In this document: positions 40,812-49,335 of the stretch, piece after piece
Layout of the letters: each line of letters opens with the position of its first letter
How positions within the stretch are numbered: position 1 is the first letter of the stretch
NCBI RefSeq assembly: GCF_015668195.1
Contig: NZ_JADPFC010000009.1
Coordinates: forward strand, 1-63,319
Length of the DNA stretch: 63,319 bases
Origin: Romboutsia_C sp015668195
Lineage (GTDB): Bacteria; Bacillota; Clostridia; Peptostreptococcales; Peptostreptococcaceae
Reading direction: 5' to 3'
The notes under the pieces: model-generated
Seen by the model: the letters and a program-made list of their open reading frames with translations, nothing else
The model's database searches: none
What the model was told of the DNA's origin: nothing
Translations under genes and position numbers: made by a program

Positions 40812-41555
40812 TTATTTTACACCTGATCTTTGTTTAAATATCTCATAAAGAAGTATTCCACCTGCTACAGATGCATTTAGCGATGTAACATTACCTATCA
40901 TAGGCATTTTTATAGTGAAGTCGCAGTTTTGTTTAACTAATCTAGATATACCAAAACCTTCACTTCCTATTACAAGACCTATTGAACCTGTAAGGTTTTG
41001 CTCATAAAATACTTGTCCATCCATATCAGCTGCTGCTATCCATAGACCTTCTTCTTTTAGTCTCTTTATCGTATTAACTATATTAGTTACCTTACATATA
41101 GGTACATATTCTACAGCTCCTGCTGATGCTTTAGCAACTACTGGGGTAACGTGAACTGATCTTCTTTTTGGTATTATAACCCCATGAGCTCCAACTGCAT
41201 CTGCTGTTCTAATTATTGAACCTAAATTGTGAGGGTCTGTTATTTCATCTAGTATTATAAAAAATGGATCTTCTCCTTTTTCTTTAACACTATCTATTAA
41301 ATCATCTAATTCCCAATACTTAAGTTCACTTACTTGAGCTATTACACCTTGATGAGAGTGACTTGTACTAATTTCATCTAATTTATGCTTATCAACATAT
41401 TGAACTATTATGTTCTTCTCTTTAGCCATTGCTATTATTTTTTTTATTGAACCTTCTTTTGCAGAGTTAGATACCATTATCTTATCTATTTCTCTACCAT
41501 TTTTTATTGCTTCTATTACAGGATTTCTACCTTCTATACTTGCCAATTCTTCCAC
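40812..41555 (-). CDS. rlmB: 23S rRNA (guanosine-2'-O)-methyltransferase, RlmB/TrmH family
   Basis: This SPOUT-class enzyme methylates ribose on a 23S rRNA guanosine (G2251 in Escherichia coli). The product has 247 residues with an N-terminal substrate-binding domain (EGRNPVIEAIKNG) and the SpoU motifs: ILDEITDPHNLGSIIRTADAVGAHGVI (motif 1), GLVIGSEGFGISRLV (motif 2) and KMPMIGNVTSLNASVAGGILLYE (motif 3, knot). It begins with GTG at 41555, after the thyX stop at 41559-41561. The exact rRNA target is inferred from the family. Confidence 0.93.
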   Translation of the reverse strand: MEELASIEGRNPVIEAIKNGREIDKIMVSNSAKEGSIKKIIAMAKEKNIIVQYVDKHKLDEISTSHSHQGVIAQVSELKYWELDDLIDSVKEKGEDPFFIILDEITDPHNLGSIIRTADAVGAHGVIIPKRRSVHVTPVVAKASAGAVEYVPICKVTNIVNTIKRLKEEGLWIAAADMDGQVFYEQNLTGSIGLVIGSEGFGISRLVKQNCDFTIKMPMIGNVTSLNASVAGGILLYEIFKQRSGVK

Positions 41556-41558
41556 CGC

Positions 41559-42317
41559 CTATAAATTTTTAAACTTGTCTCTTATCTGAACTATATTACC
41601 ACATGTCATGTTACCTTCTGGGCAAGGTCCTTTTACACATTTAGGTCCTATATTTTTAAATAAGATTGGAGCTACTTGCTTTAATTGTCTTAGCATTTCT
41701 ATTGATAGCTCTCTTATTTCCCATTGTGCCCTCTCACAGCATCTATGATTTAAGAAATTATATAAACTTCTTGTATTCATAGTAAATACTACTTTTGTTT
41801 CACATGCATTAGGAAATACATATCTAGCATCTTCTATTGCTTTCTTTTCAGCTTGTCTTTTAGCTTCTTTTTCATTTTTTCCATCTTTTATCATATTATT
41901 ATAATGTTTATCAAATAATATATCCACTAATTTATCATATGATTTTTGATCTTCTTCCATAGCTTGTATAAATACTTCTTTAGCTTCTTTTACTGCTTCT
42001 ATCTCTGGTGGTACTATATACTCAAATTGATCTAACTTTACATACCTTTGACTTTGTTGTGAATAGCTTGCTATACGATGTCTAACTAATTGGTGAGAAC
42101 AAGCTCTTGATATTCCTTCAACTGCAAATGTAAATGATACATGCTCTAATGGAGATTCATGCCCTATATTTATTAACATATTTAGAAATCTATCTACCGA
42201 TTCATCTGTTAGATTTTCTTCTATTTGATCCACCCCTACTGCTGAATAACATAGTTTTGCAGCCATTGATATTACCTTTTCTGGTTCTGGTGTATGTGCT
42301 AATAATTTTACTTTCAT
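41559..42317 (-). CDS. thyX: flavin-dependent thymidylate synthase ThyX
   Basis: ThyX makes dTMP from dUMP with methylenetetrahydrofolate, NADPH and FAD. The ThyX signature RHRX7S is at residues 79-89. The remaining family segments (GHESPLEHVSFTF, ISRACSHQLVRHR) are intact. I start at the ATG at 42317 (MKVKLLAHTP) with AGGAAGAGG upstream; the TTG 15 codons earlier overlaps the probable -10. The 252-residue length is normal. It lies between mrnC and rlmB, which in Bacillus subtilis are neighbours, so it is an insertion into that cluster. A terminator of mrnC lies before it. Confidence 0.95.
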   Translation of the reverse strand: MKVKLLAHTPEPEKVISMAAKLCYSAVGVDQIEENLTDESVDRFLNMLINIGHESPLEHVSFTFAVEGISRACSHQLVRHRIASYSQQSQRYVKLDQFEYIVPPEIEAVKEAKEVFIQAMEEDQKSYDKLVDILFDKHYNNMIKDGKNEKEAKRQAEKKAIEDARYVFPNACETKVVFTMNTRSLYNFLNHRCCERAQWEIRELSIEMLRQLKQVAPILFKNIGPKCVKGPCPEGNMTCGNIVQIRDKFKNL

Positions 42318-42353
42318 CTCTAAAACCTCTTCCTTAAAATATTCATATTTTTT

Positions 42354-42359
42354 ATTATA
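42354..42359 (-). promoter_or_regulatory. possible -10 of thyX
   Basis: TATAAT on the minus strand, 37 bases before the thyX ATG. No clear -35 was found. Confidence 0.4.
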
Positions 42360-42426
42360 CAATATTAAAATTATATTTTTTTATTTATTTTGTCTATCAT
42401 AAAAAAGTATATATACTCGTATATAA

Positions 42427-42453
42427 AAAGGTATTGTTTTTAACAATACCTTT
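42427..42453 (-). terminator. terminator after mrnC
   Basis: A 12-bp stem (AAAGGTATTGTT/AACAATACCTTT) with a three-base loop, ending in TTTTT on the minus strand. It overlaps the mrnC stop codon. Confidence 0.88.
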
Positions 42454-42847
42454 ACATATTTTTTTCTATGATATTTATGCCTTTTTCAACTATATAGTCA
42501 AGCCTATCTTTCTCTCCGCCTAAATGTAGATATCCCACTAAAGCTTCGAACCCAGTTGCACATTTATAGTCTATAATATCTGCATTTTTAGGAGAAGTAT
42601 GAGATTTTTGATTTCTACCTCTTTTGTAGATTCTTAATTCATCTTCACTTAACTCCTCTTCTATTTCATGCATCACTGTCGCCTGTGCTTTAGCATTAAC
42701 ATACTTTATAGCTGACTTGTGAAGGTCATTGACCTTTTTGTTGATGTTCTTTCTTATTAGATACTCTCTTATATATGACTCATATATTGTATCACCTATA
42801 TAGGCTAATACTAATGGAGACATTGTTATTAATTCCGTTCTATTCAT
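42452..42847 (-). CDS. mrnC: Mini-ribonuclease 3
   Basis: Mini-RNase III lacks the RNA-binding domain of RNase III and matures the ends of 23S rRNA in Bacillus subtilis. The 131-residue product has the RNase III core: PLVLAYIGDTIYESYIREYL (catalytic acidic residues), HKSAIKYVNAKAQA, GRNQKSHTSPK and GFEALVGYLHLGGEKDRLDYIV. I prefer the ATG at 42847 (MNRTELI); the GTG at 42865 would overlap the end of cysS by 16 bases. It follows cysS directly, as in many Firmicutes. Confidence 0.93.
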   Translation of the reverse strand: MNRTELITMSPLVLAYIGDTIYESYIREYLIRKNINKKVNDLHKSAIKYVNAKAQATVMHEIEEELSEDELRIYKRGRNQKSHTSPKNADIIDYKCATGFEALVGYLHLGGEKDRLDYIVEKGINIIEKNM

Positions 42848-42849
42848 AA

Positions 42850-44247
42850 TTATGCTCTCTTCCACTTAGTTCCTTGTCTAGTATCTTCTAGTATTATGCC
42901 TTTTTCTAATAACTCTTGTCTTATATCATCTGCTAATTTATAATCTTTATTTTTCTTAGCATCTACTCTTTTTTGTATAAGATTTTCTATTTCTTCATCT
43001 AATATATCATCATTTTTCTTATTAACTATATTTAATACAGAAGTTAATTCATTAAATTCATCTAGACATAATTTAGCAAATTCTAAAGAAGAATTTTCAT
43101 TTACATTAGTGTTTATAAACTTAGATAATTCAAATATAGCACTTATTGCATCTGCTGTATTTAAGTCATCTTCCATAGCGTTTATAAACTTTTCTCTGTA
43201 ACTATTTAATTCAGATACTAAATCTTTTTCCCCTTCAGTTAAAGAACTTTCTTTTAAGTTTTCTATTGTGAATTCTAATTTTTCTTTAGCATTGTAAAGT
43301 CTTTCAAGCCCTGCTTTAGCTTGTGCTAACATTTCATCACTGAAGTTAACTGGATTTCTGTAATGTGCAGATAACATGAAGAATCTTACTATTTCTAAAT
43401 CATATTTTTCAGATATCTCCCTTACTGTAAAGAAGTTTCCTAGAGATTTACTCATTTTTTCATTGTTTATATTTATGTATCCATTGTGTACCCAATAATT
43501 AGAGAAAGTTTTTCCACTTCTAGCTTCACTTTGAGCTATTTCATTTTCATGGTGAGGGAATGTTAAATCTTGACCTCCAGCATGTATATCTATAGTTTCA
43601 CCTAAGTATCTCTTAGACATAACTGAACATTCTATATGCCATCCTGGTCTACCTTCTCCCCATGGACTTTCCCATCCTGGTTCTCCTTCTTTTTTTGCTT
43701 TCCACAGAACAAAATCCATTGGATGTCTCTTTTGACTATTAACTTCTATTCTTGCTCCAGCTTCTAAATCGTCTTGATTTTGTTTAGAAAGTTTTCCGTA
43801 TCCTTCAAATTTTTTAGTGTCGAAGTATACATCTCCGTTAGATTCATAAGCATATCCTTTTTCTTCTAATTCCTTAACAAAATCTATTATTTGTTGTATG
43901 TTATCTGTTACTCTAGGATGAACATCTGCTCTTTTTATTCCTAATCCATCAGCATCAACAAAATACTCATTTATGTATTTATTAGCCACTTCTTCTGGTG
44001 CTATATTTTCTTCATGACCTCTTTTTATTATTTTATCATCTACATCTGTAAAGTTTTGAACGTAAGTTACATCAAAACCTCTATATTCTAAATATCTTCT
44101 AAGTGTATCAAACATTATGAAAGGTCTAGCATTACCTATATGTATATAGTTGTAAACTGTAGGTCCACACACATACATTTTTACCTTTCCTTCTTCTAAT
44201 GGAACAAATTCTTCTTTTGTTCTTGTTAATGTATTGTATAACTTCAC
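42850..44247 (-). CDS. cysS: cysteinyl-tRNA synthetase
   Basis: This class I synthetase charges tRNA-Cys. The HIGH-type motif is HIGNARPF, the KMSKS motif is intact (KMSKSLGNFFTV), and the zinc ligands CxxxxxH/E pattern near CGPTVYNYIHIG and HHENEIAQSEA is visible. The product has 465 residues from the GTG at 44247, with GAGGTGATAAGA upstream; the GTG three codons earlier lies inside that ribosome-binding site. mrnC follows. No T-box was found in the upstream spacer. Confidence 0.96.
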   Translation of the reverse strand: MKLYNTLTRTKEEFVPLEEGKVKMYVCGPTVYNYIHIGNARPFIMFDTLRRYLEYRGFDVTYVQNFTDVDDKIIKRGHEENIAPEEVANKYINEYFVDADGLGIKRADVHPRVTDNIQQIIDFVKELEEKGYAYESNGDVYFDTKKFEGYGKLSKQNQDDLEAGARIEVNSQKRHPMDFVLWKAKKEGEPGWESPWGEGRPGWHIECSVMSKRYLGETIDIHAGGQDLTFPHHENEIAQSEARSGKTFSNYWVHNGYININNEKMSKSLGNFFTVREISEKYDLEIVRFFMLSAHYRNPVNFSDEMLAQAKAGLERLYNAKEKLEFTIENLKESSLTEGEKDLVSELNSYREKFINAMEDDLNTADAISAIFELSKFINTNVNENSSLEFAKLCLDEFNELTSVLNIVNKKNDDILDEEIENLIQKRVDAKKNKDYKLADDIRQELLEKGIILEDTRQGTKWKRA

Positions 44248-44385
44248 TCTTATCACCTCACTGATTGTTATATTATTTCTTAACTATCTATATATTATAT
44301 TATAGTTTAAATTCTTTACAATTAATAGTACTACTATTATGTCCTTATGATTTTAAAAAAATCTGATTGCAAAAAAATTATAGGT

Positions 44386-44541
44386 TTATTCTTCTAAAAA
44401 TGAAATTTTTTTTAAGGAACAAGTATTATAAGTTTCTTCACTTATAATTTTTTCTTTTTTTAACTTCTCTAGTATGTTAACATAATCTGCACATAAATTT
44501 TTCAATTCTTTTTTTATATCATCTTTATTATTACTATACAT
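44386..44541 (-). CDS. small uncharacterised protein (51 residues)
   Basis: The frame runs from an ATG at 44541 to a TAA at 44386. It is preceded by CCAGGGAGGGTAACT, an excellent ribosome-binding site. The predicted protein begins MYSNNKDDIKKELKNLCADY, is rich in Lys, Glu and Asn, and has two cysteines (C17 and C41). No signal peptide or membrane segment is visible. A possible TTGAAA-17-AATATA promoter lies upstream at 44570-44598. I do not recognise a family. It lies between gltX and cysS, where Bacillus subtilis has cysE. Confidence 0.6.
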   Translation of the reverse strand: MYSNNKDDIKKELKNLCADYVNILEKLKKEKIISEETYNTCSLKKISFLEE

Positions 44542-44569
44542 AGTTACCCTCCCTGGTATAAAGTAAAAC

Positions 44570-44598
44570 TATATTGTATGTTAAAAATAACTTTTCAA
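44570..44598 (-). promoter_or_regulatory. possible promoter of the 51-residue gene
   Basis: The minus strand has TTGAAA (44593-44598), 17 bases and AATATA (44570-44575). Confidence 0.4.
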
Positions 44599-44880
44599 AC
44601 AATTTATTTTCTTATGCTTTTTATATATTAACTCTGTTTTAAGTAATTCCTTTAGTTATACCCATAAATCTTTTCATCAAAATACTACACAAATATTTTT
44701 TTACTCTTAATAGTACTAATAATTAACATATATTTCGTTCTTTCTATTTTGTTTATTTCCCTTATTATATATAAAACTCCTAGATATACTACGTTTTTTG
44801 AATATAATATTTTTAGTAAAATTTTAAAATAAATATAATTATTAGTTAACGCTATTTATATAATCTATGTTGAAATTAAT
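44599..44880. other. AT-rich spacer between gltX and the small gene
   Basis: I see no open frame with a ribosome-binding site, no hairpin with T-run and no conserved RNA motif in these 280 bases. Confidence 0.5.
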
Positions 44881-44912
44881 AAAAAAGCTCACCTAACTAG
44901 GTGAGCTTTTTT
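44881..44912 (-). terminator. terminator after gltX, possibly bidirectional
   Basis: The stem of 14 bp (AAAAAAGCTCACCT/AGGTGAGCTTTTTT) with a four-base loop has A and T runs on both sides, so it could act on either strand. It follows gltX on the minus strand. Confidence 0.92.
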
Positions 44913-44916
44913 CATA

Positions 44917-46398
44917 TTATAATATGTTATTTTTAACGTATGCTATTCTCTCTAAACAATTTTCTTTTCCTAGAACTTCCATAGTCTTTGGTAAATCTGG
45001 TCCATGCATTTGTCCTGTTAATATTACTCTAGAACCCATGAATAAGTTTTTACCTTTTATACCGTGTTCTTTTTGTATTTCTTTAAACATAGCTTTAACA
45101 AATGCTTCATCTACAACTTCTGCATTTTCTATCTTAGTTTGTAATGCATCTATTAAAGTTGGTATATGTTCTAAGTTTAAGAACTCTCTACATTCTTCAG
45201 TTTCTAATTTAACTTCATTTGAGAAGAATATATTAGCATGTTCAGTTATTTCTTTTACATACTGTAATTTTTCTTTAACAACTGATACCATTCCTTTTAT
45301 AAAATCATACTTAGTAGTAGCTTCTTCTTCTGTTATAAGACCAGCTTCAATTAAGAAAGGTATAGCTAAGTCTGTTAAGTAGCTATCATCTGCTTCCTTT
45401 ATATAATGTTGGTTAACCCAGTTTAGTTTTTCTGTATCAAATACTCCACCACTCTTAGATACTCTTTCTACAGAGAAAGCTTTCTCTAATTCTTCCATAG
45501 TGAATATTTCTTGGTTATCTTCTGGAGACCAACCAACTAATGCAACATAATTAACTAATCCTTGTGGTAAATATCCTTTTTTCTTGAAGTCTTCAACTGC
45601 AACATCACCATGTCTCTTACTTAATTTTTTCTTTTCTTTGTTAAGTATATTTGGTAAATGTACAAATGTTGGTGCTTCCCATCCAAATGCTTCATATAAG
45701 TAAACATGCTTTGGAGTTGAAGAAACCCATTCTTCTCCTCTTATAACATGAGTTATTTTCATTAAATGGTCATCAACTACAACTGCAAAGTGATAAGTTG
45801 GGAATCCATCAGTCTTTATTAAAACTTGGTCATCTAAATCATTAGTGTTAAATTCTGTTTCACCTCTAACTAAGTCAGTGAACTTTATAACATGATTTTC
45901 AGGTAATTTTAATCTTATAACATATGGTTCTCCTGCTGCTATTTTAGCTTCGATCTCTTCTTTAGAAAGGTCTCTACAGTGCCCATCATATCTTGGAGTT
46001 TCTCCAGCTTCTTTTTGCTTTTCTCTTACTTCGTCTAATCTTTCTTTTGTACAGAAACAGTAATATGCTTGTCCATTATCTAATAATTGTTTTATATAAT
46101 CTTTATATATATCTAATCTTTCAGATTGTATATACGGCCCATTTTCACCTACTTGAGTTATATTTCCATTTTCGTCTATCATAACACCTTCGCTATGATT
46201 AACTCCAGCCCAACTCATAGCATTAAGCATATTTTCTATTGCACCATCTACTAATCTAGTTTGGTCTGTGTCTTCTACTCTTAATATGTACTCTCCACCC
46301 ATTCTCTTTGCAAATAAGTAGTTATATAAAGCAGTTCTTAAACTACCTATGTGTACAAATCCAGTTGGACTTGGAGCAAATCTTACTCTTACATTCAT
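44917..46398 (-). CDS. gltX: glutamyl-tRNA synthetase
   Basis: This class I synthetase charges tRNA-Glu and, in bacteria without GlnRS, often also tRNA-Gln. The product has 493 residues. The HIGH-type motif is PSPTGFVHIGSLRTALYNYLF and the KMSKS-type motif is KKLSKRHGDVAVEDF. The ribosome-binding site is AGAGGAGG. It is preceded by an extended -10 promoter (46437-46465). Whether it is discriminating or non-discriminating cannot be told from the sequence by eye. Confidence 0.96.
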   Translation of the reverse strand: MNVRVRFAPSPTGFVHIGSLRTALYNYLFAKRMGGEYILRVEDTDQTRLVDGAIENMLNAMSWAGVNHSEGVMIDENGNITQVGENGPYIQSERLDIYKDYIKQLLDNGQAYYCFCTKERLDEVREKQKEAGETPRYDGHCRDLSKEEIEAKIAAGEPYVIRLKLPENHVIKFTDLVRGETEFNTNDLDDQVLIKTDGFPTYHFAVVVDDHLMKITHVIRGEEWVSSTPKHVYLYEAFGWEAPTFVHLPNILNKEKKKLSKRHGDVAVEDFKKKGYLPQGLVNYVALVGWSPEDNQEIFTMEELEKAFSVERVSKSGGVFDTEKLNWVNQHYIKEADDSYLTDLAIPFLIEAGLITEEEATTKYDFIKGMVSVVKEKLQYVKEITEHANIFFSNEVKLETEECREFLNLEHIPTLIDALQTKIENAEVVDEAFVKAMFKEIQKEHGIKGKNLFMGSRVILTGQMHGPDLPKTMEVLGKENCLERIAYVKNNIL

Positions 46399-46436
46399 TT
46401 GAATAGCCTCCTCTAATAGTTGTTATGTATAAATTT

Positions 46437-46465
46437 ATAATATCAGAATAACACATATATTGTAA
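46437..46465 (-). promoter_or_regulatory. promoter of gltX
   Basis: The minus strand has TTACAA (46460-46465), 17 bases ending in CTGA, and TATTAT (46437-46442), an extended -10. Confidence 0.65.
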
Positions 46466-46612
46466 TGTTATTTTACCCAAATCTATGTTAAAATCGCGAT
46501 ATTATTATATTTTTATACCTACAAGTATACACCTATAAATCTATTTTATAAGTACTAACTTAAAAAAATTTAAATTTATCTTATTTTAAGCTCTTATTTT
46601 ATATTTAAATTT

Positions 46613-46661
46613 TGTGGATAATATGATTTTCTACACAATTAAAATAGTATATATATCCACA
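46613..46661. promoter_or_regulatory. DnaA-box-like pair between proS and gltX
   Basis: A perfect TTATCCACA is present on the minus strand (46613-46621). A one-mismatch copy, ATATCCACA, is on the plus strand at 46653-46661. No further box or unwinding element was found, so this may be chance in AT-rich DNA. Confidence 0.3.
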
Positions 46662-46718
46662 TATTAACCATTTTTTGTTGATAGTTTAGTGAATTATATA
46701 TACTATTTATTATCTATA

Positions 46719-48434
46719 CTATCCTAACTTAACGTTATTCTTAACAAACTCAGCTTCTATTTTAGATTTTATTTCATCTAAGCTTATTAATTCTTTATCT
46801 TGGGCATCTCTTAATTTAAATTCAACTTTACCGTCAGTTATATCTTTACCAACCGTGATTCTCATTGGTATACCTACTAATTCGCTGTCCTTGAACTTAA
46901 CTCCAACTCTTTCGTCTCTATCATCTAATAATACTTCTACACCCATAGATTGTAACTCATTGTATATCTTTTCAGCAGCTTCCATTTGTTCTGCCTTTTT
47001 GATATTTACTGGTACAACTACTACATGATATGGAGCTATTGATAATGGCCATATTATACCATTTTCATCATGATGTTGCTCTATTATAGCAGCAGCGGTT
47101 CTTTCTATACCTATACCATAGCATCCCATTACTATTGGCTTAGATTTTCCATCTTTATCTATATAGTTAGCACCCATAGTTTCTGAGTACTTAGTTCCTA
47201 ACTTGAATATATGACCAACTTCTACCCCTCTAGCTATTTCTAATTCAGATCCACATTTAGTACACTTATCTCCTTCAGTAACATTTCTGAAATCTCCAAC
47301 TGTACCTTCGAAATCTATTCCATAGTTAGCATTTTGTATGTGGTATTCATCTTTATTAGCACCTATAACTAAGTTATTTTGTTCAGCTACTTCATTGTCT
47401 ATAAATACATAGTCAGCTTCAACACCTATTGGTCCAGCAAATCCTATACCTGCTTTAGTTACAGCTCTTACAACTTCTTCTCTAGCAAGCTCGAACTCTA
47501 CTGCTCCACCTATAGCGTTAGCAACCTTAGTTTCATTAACTTCTCTATCTCCTCTTACTACAACCACAACAGTCTTTCCATCTACTTCATAGACTAAAGT
47601 CTTAGCAAATCTGTTTGCTGGTAGGTTGAAGAATTTTTCTAAATCTTCTATTGTGTGAACATTTGGAGTGTGTATTTCTGTTAATTCTTTCATTTCTTCT
47701 TTATCTAAAGAAGTGTTTACTGAAACAGCTTTTTCCATGTTTGCTGCATAGTCACATCCACTACAGAATACTATTTCATCTTCTCCTACTTCTGATTTAA
47801 CCATGAACTCTGCTGAAACAGATCCACCTATTGCTCCTGTATCTGCTTGAACTGGGCTATTATCTAATCCACATCTAGCGAATATATTTGTATAAGCATC
47901 ATACATATCTTGGTATGATTTATCTAATCCTGCTTCATCTATATCAAAACTATATGCATCTTTCATAGTGAAAGTTCTAGTTCTCATAACCCCAAATCTA
48001 GGTCTTCTCTCATCTCTATATTTAACTTGTATTTGATATAAGTTAAGTGGTAATTGCTTGTAAGAAGTTATTTCTTGTCTTATTAAGTCTGTGAATACTT
48101 CTTCATGAGTTGGCCCAAGGCAGAAATCTCTATCATTTCTATCTTTCACTCTCATCATTTCTGCACCCATTACGTCCCATCTTCCAGACTCTTTCCATAA
48201 CTCAGATGGTATTAATCCTGAACATAGTATTTCTTGGCATCCTTTTTTCTCCAATTCCTCTCTTACTATGTTTTCTATTTTTTTGAAAACTCTTATACCC
48301 ATTGGTAATTGATTATATACTCCTGATGCCATCTTTCTTATCATACCAGCTCTCATCATTAATTGATGACTTGTTATTTCTGCATCAGCTGGAACTTCTC
48401 TTAATGTTGGCATAAACATTTTTGACATTTTCAT
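46719..48434 (-). CDS. proS: prolyl-tRNA synthetase (bacterial type)
   Basis: ProRS charges tRNA-Pro. The 571-residue length is that of the bacterial type with an inserted editing domain (about residues 225-400) between class II motifs 2 and 3. Motif 2 (YRDERRPRFGVMRTRTFTMKDAYSF) and motif 3 (MGCYGIGIERTAAAIIEQHHDENG) are intact. The start follows AGGAGG. A T-box leader with a Pro specifier codon precedes the gene. No second ProRS gene is in this window. Confidence 0.97.
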   Translation of the reverse strand: MKMSKMFMPTLREVPADAEITSHQLMMRAGMIRKMASGVYNQLPMGIRVFKKIENIVREELEKKGCQEILCSGLIPSELWKESGRWDVMGAEMMRVKDRNDRDFCLGPTHEEVFTDLIRQEITSYKQLPLNLYQIQVKYRDERRPRFGVMRTRTFTMKDAYSFDIDEAGLDKSYQDMYDAYTNIFARCGLDNSPVQADTGAIGGSVSAEFMVKSEVGEDEIVFCSGCDYAANMEKAVSVNTSLDKEEMKELTEIHTPNVHTIEDLEKFFNLPANRFAKTLVYEVDGKTVVVVVRGDREVNETKVANAIGGAVEFELAREEVVRAVTKAGIGFAGPIGVEADYVFIDNEVAEQNNLVIGANKDEYHIQNANYGIDFEGTVGDFRNVTEGDKCTKCGSELEIARGVEVGHIFKLGTKYSETMGANYIDKDGKSKPIVMGCYGIGIERTAAAIIEQHHDENGIIWPLSIAPYHVVVVPVNIKKAEQMEAAEKIYNELQSMGVEVLLDDRDERVGVKFKDSELVGIPMRITVGKDITDGKVEFKLRDAQDKELISLDEIKSKIEAEFVKNNVKLG

Positions 48435-48479
48435 AGTTATTTCCTCCTATTTTATATTTTGAAAGTCTTAATATTAAAA

Positions 48480-48690
48480 AAACCTTCCGTCTCTATACAT
48501 ATGTATAGAGACGGAAGGTTGAATTTCCGCGGTACCACTCTAATTAGCCATTGGCTCTCTTTAGGGGATATAACGGTCCCTACCGTAAAGGTTTGTTACC
48601 ACCTTTATGCTAAAAGATTGGTTCAAAGATTATATCTTAGAAACTTTCACCAAATGTTTCCTCTCTGTGAAGACTTTAGTCTTTTACTAT
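48480..48690 (-). ncRNA. T-box riboswitch for proS (proline specifier)
   Basis: The minus strand has the conserved T-box sequence GAGTGGTACCGCGG (48527-48540) followed by a Rho-independent terminator that is a perfect 40-base palindrome (48481-48520) with T7. The likely specifier triplet is CCA in GAACCAATC, near 48618-48626. Binding of uncharged tRNA-Pro should favour the antiterminator and proS expression. Confidence 0.93.
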
Positions 48691-48696
48691 TTCTTT

Positions 48697-48702
48697 ATTA
48701 TA
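48697..48702 (-). promoter_or_regulatory. probable -10 of the proS T-box transcript
   Basis: TATAAT on the minus strand, just upstream of the T-box leader. The -35 is poorly conserved. Confidence 0.5.
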
Positions 48703-48842
48703 GCTTTGATTTATATTTTTTATTTATTGTATGTTGTTATTAATAATATTATTGTATTCATTTTTTGTTATACATGTTAATGAATAGTTAATTATTAATT
48801 TTATTTTTCCATACTTATGAGATAATATTATATTATTTCATA

Positions 48843-49322
48843 TTAGTTGTCAACTTTAACTAATAAACAAATACTTTGTGATGCTATACCTTGCTTTGTA
48901 CCTGTAAAACCAAGTCCTTCTTCTGTTGTTGCTTTTACATTTATTCTGTCTAAGTCAGTATTTAAAGCATTTGCTATATTTTCTCTCATACTTTGAATAT
49001 GTGGTGCCATTTTTGGCGCTTGCGCTATTATTGTAGCATCTATATTTCCTATAGTATATCCCTTTTCTATTATTAGATTATTTACATGTCTAAGTAATTC
49101 TATACTATCTGCTCCTTTATATCTTTCATCTGTGTCAGGGAAATGCTTACCTATATCTCCTAATGCTAATGCTCCTAACATAGAATCCATTATTGCATGA
49201 ACTAAAACATCTGCATCTGAATGTCCTAATAATCCTGTTTCATGTGGAACATTAACTCCGCCCATTATAAGTTTCCTACCTTCAACTAATTTATGAACAT
49301 CATATCCTAATCCTACTCTCAT
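48843..49322 (-). CDS. ispF: 2-C-methyl-D-erythritol 2,4-cyclodiphosphate synthase
   Basis: IspF cyclises CDP-ME-2-phosphate in the MEP isoprenoid pathway. The 159-residue product has the zinc ligands in GYDVHKLV (Asp8 and His10) and GHSDADVLVHAIMDSMLGALALGDIGKHFPD. It lies 13 bases after ispD, giving two consecutive pathway genes. The next region downstream holds the proS T-box, and no terminator of ispF was found. Confidence 0.97.
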   Translation of the reverse strand: MRVGLGYDVHKLVEGRKLIMGGVNVPHETGLLGHSDADVLVHAIMDSMLGALALGDIGKHFPDTDERYKGADSIELLRHVNNLIIEKGYTIGNIDATIIAQAPKMAPHIQSMRENIANALNTDLDRINVKATTEEGLGFTGTKQGIASQSICLLVKVDN

Positions 49323-49335
49323 TATATAACCTCCG

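Noticed and set aside
42318..42362. Longer N-terminus of ThyX from a TTG at 42362
   Set aside because: The TTG overlaps the likely -10, and the ATG at 42317 has the ribosome-binding site and matches the family start.
44924..45382. 152-codon open frame on the plus strand
   Set aside because: It is antisense to the gltX C-terminal region, with no start signal of its own. The same applies to the shorter plus-strand frames at 57867-58358, 35872-36294 and 50432-50857.
48481..48520. Perfect 40-base palindrome as a mobile-element end or a protein-binding operator
   Set aside because: It follows the T-box motif and is followed by T7, so it is the T-box terminator.
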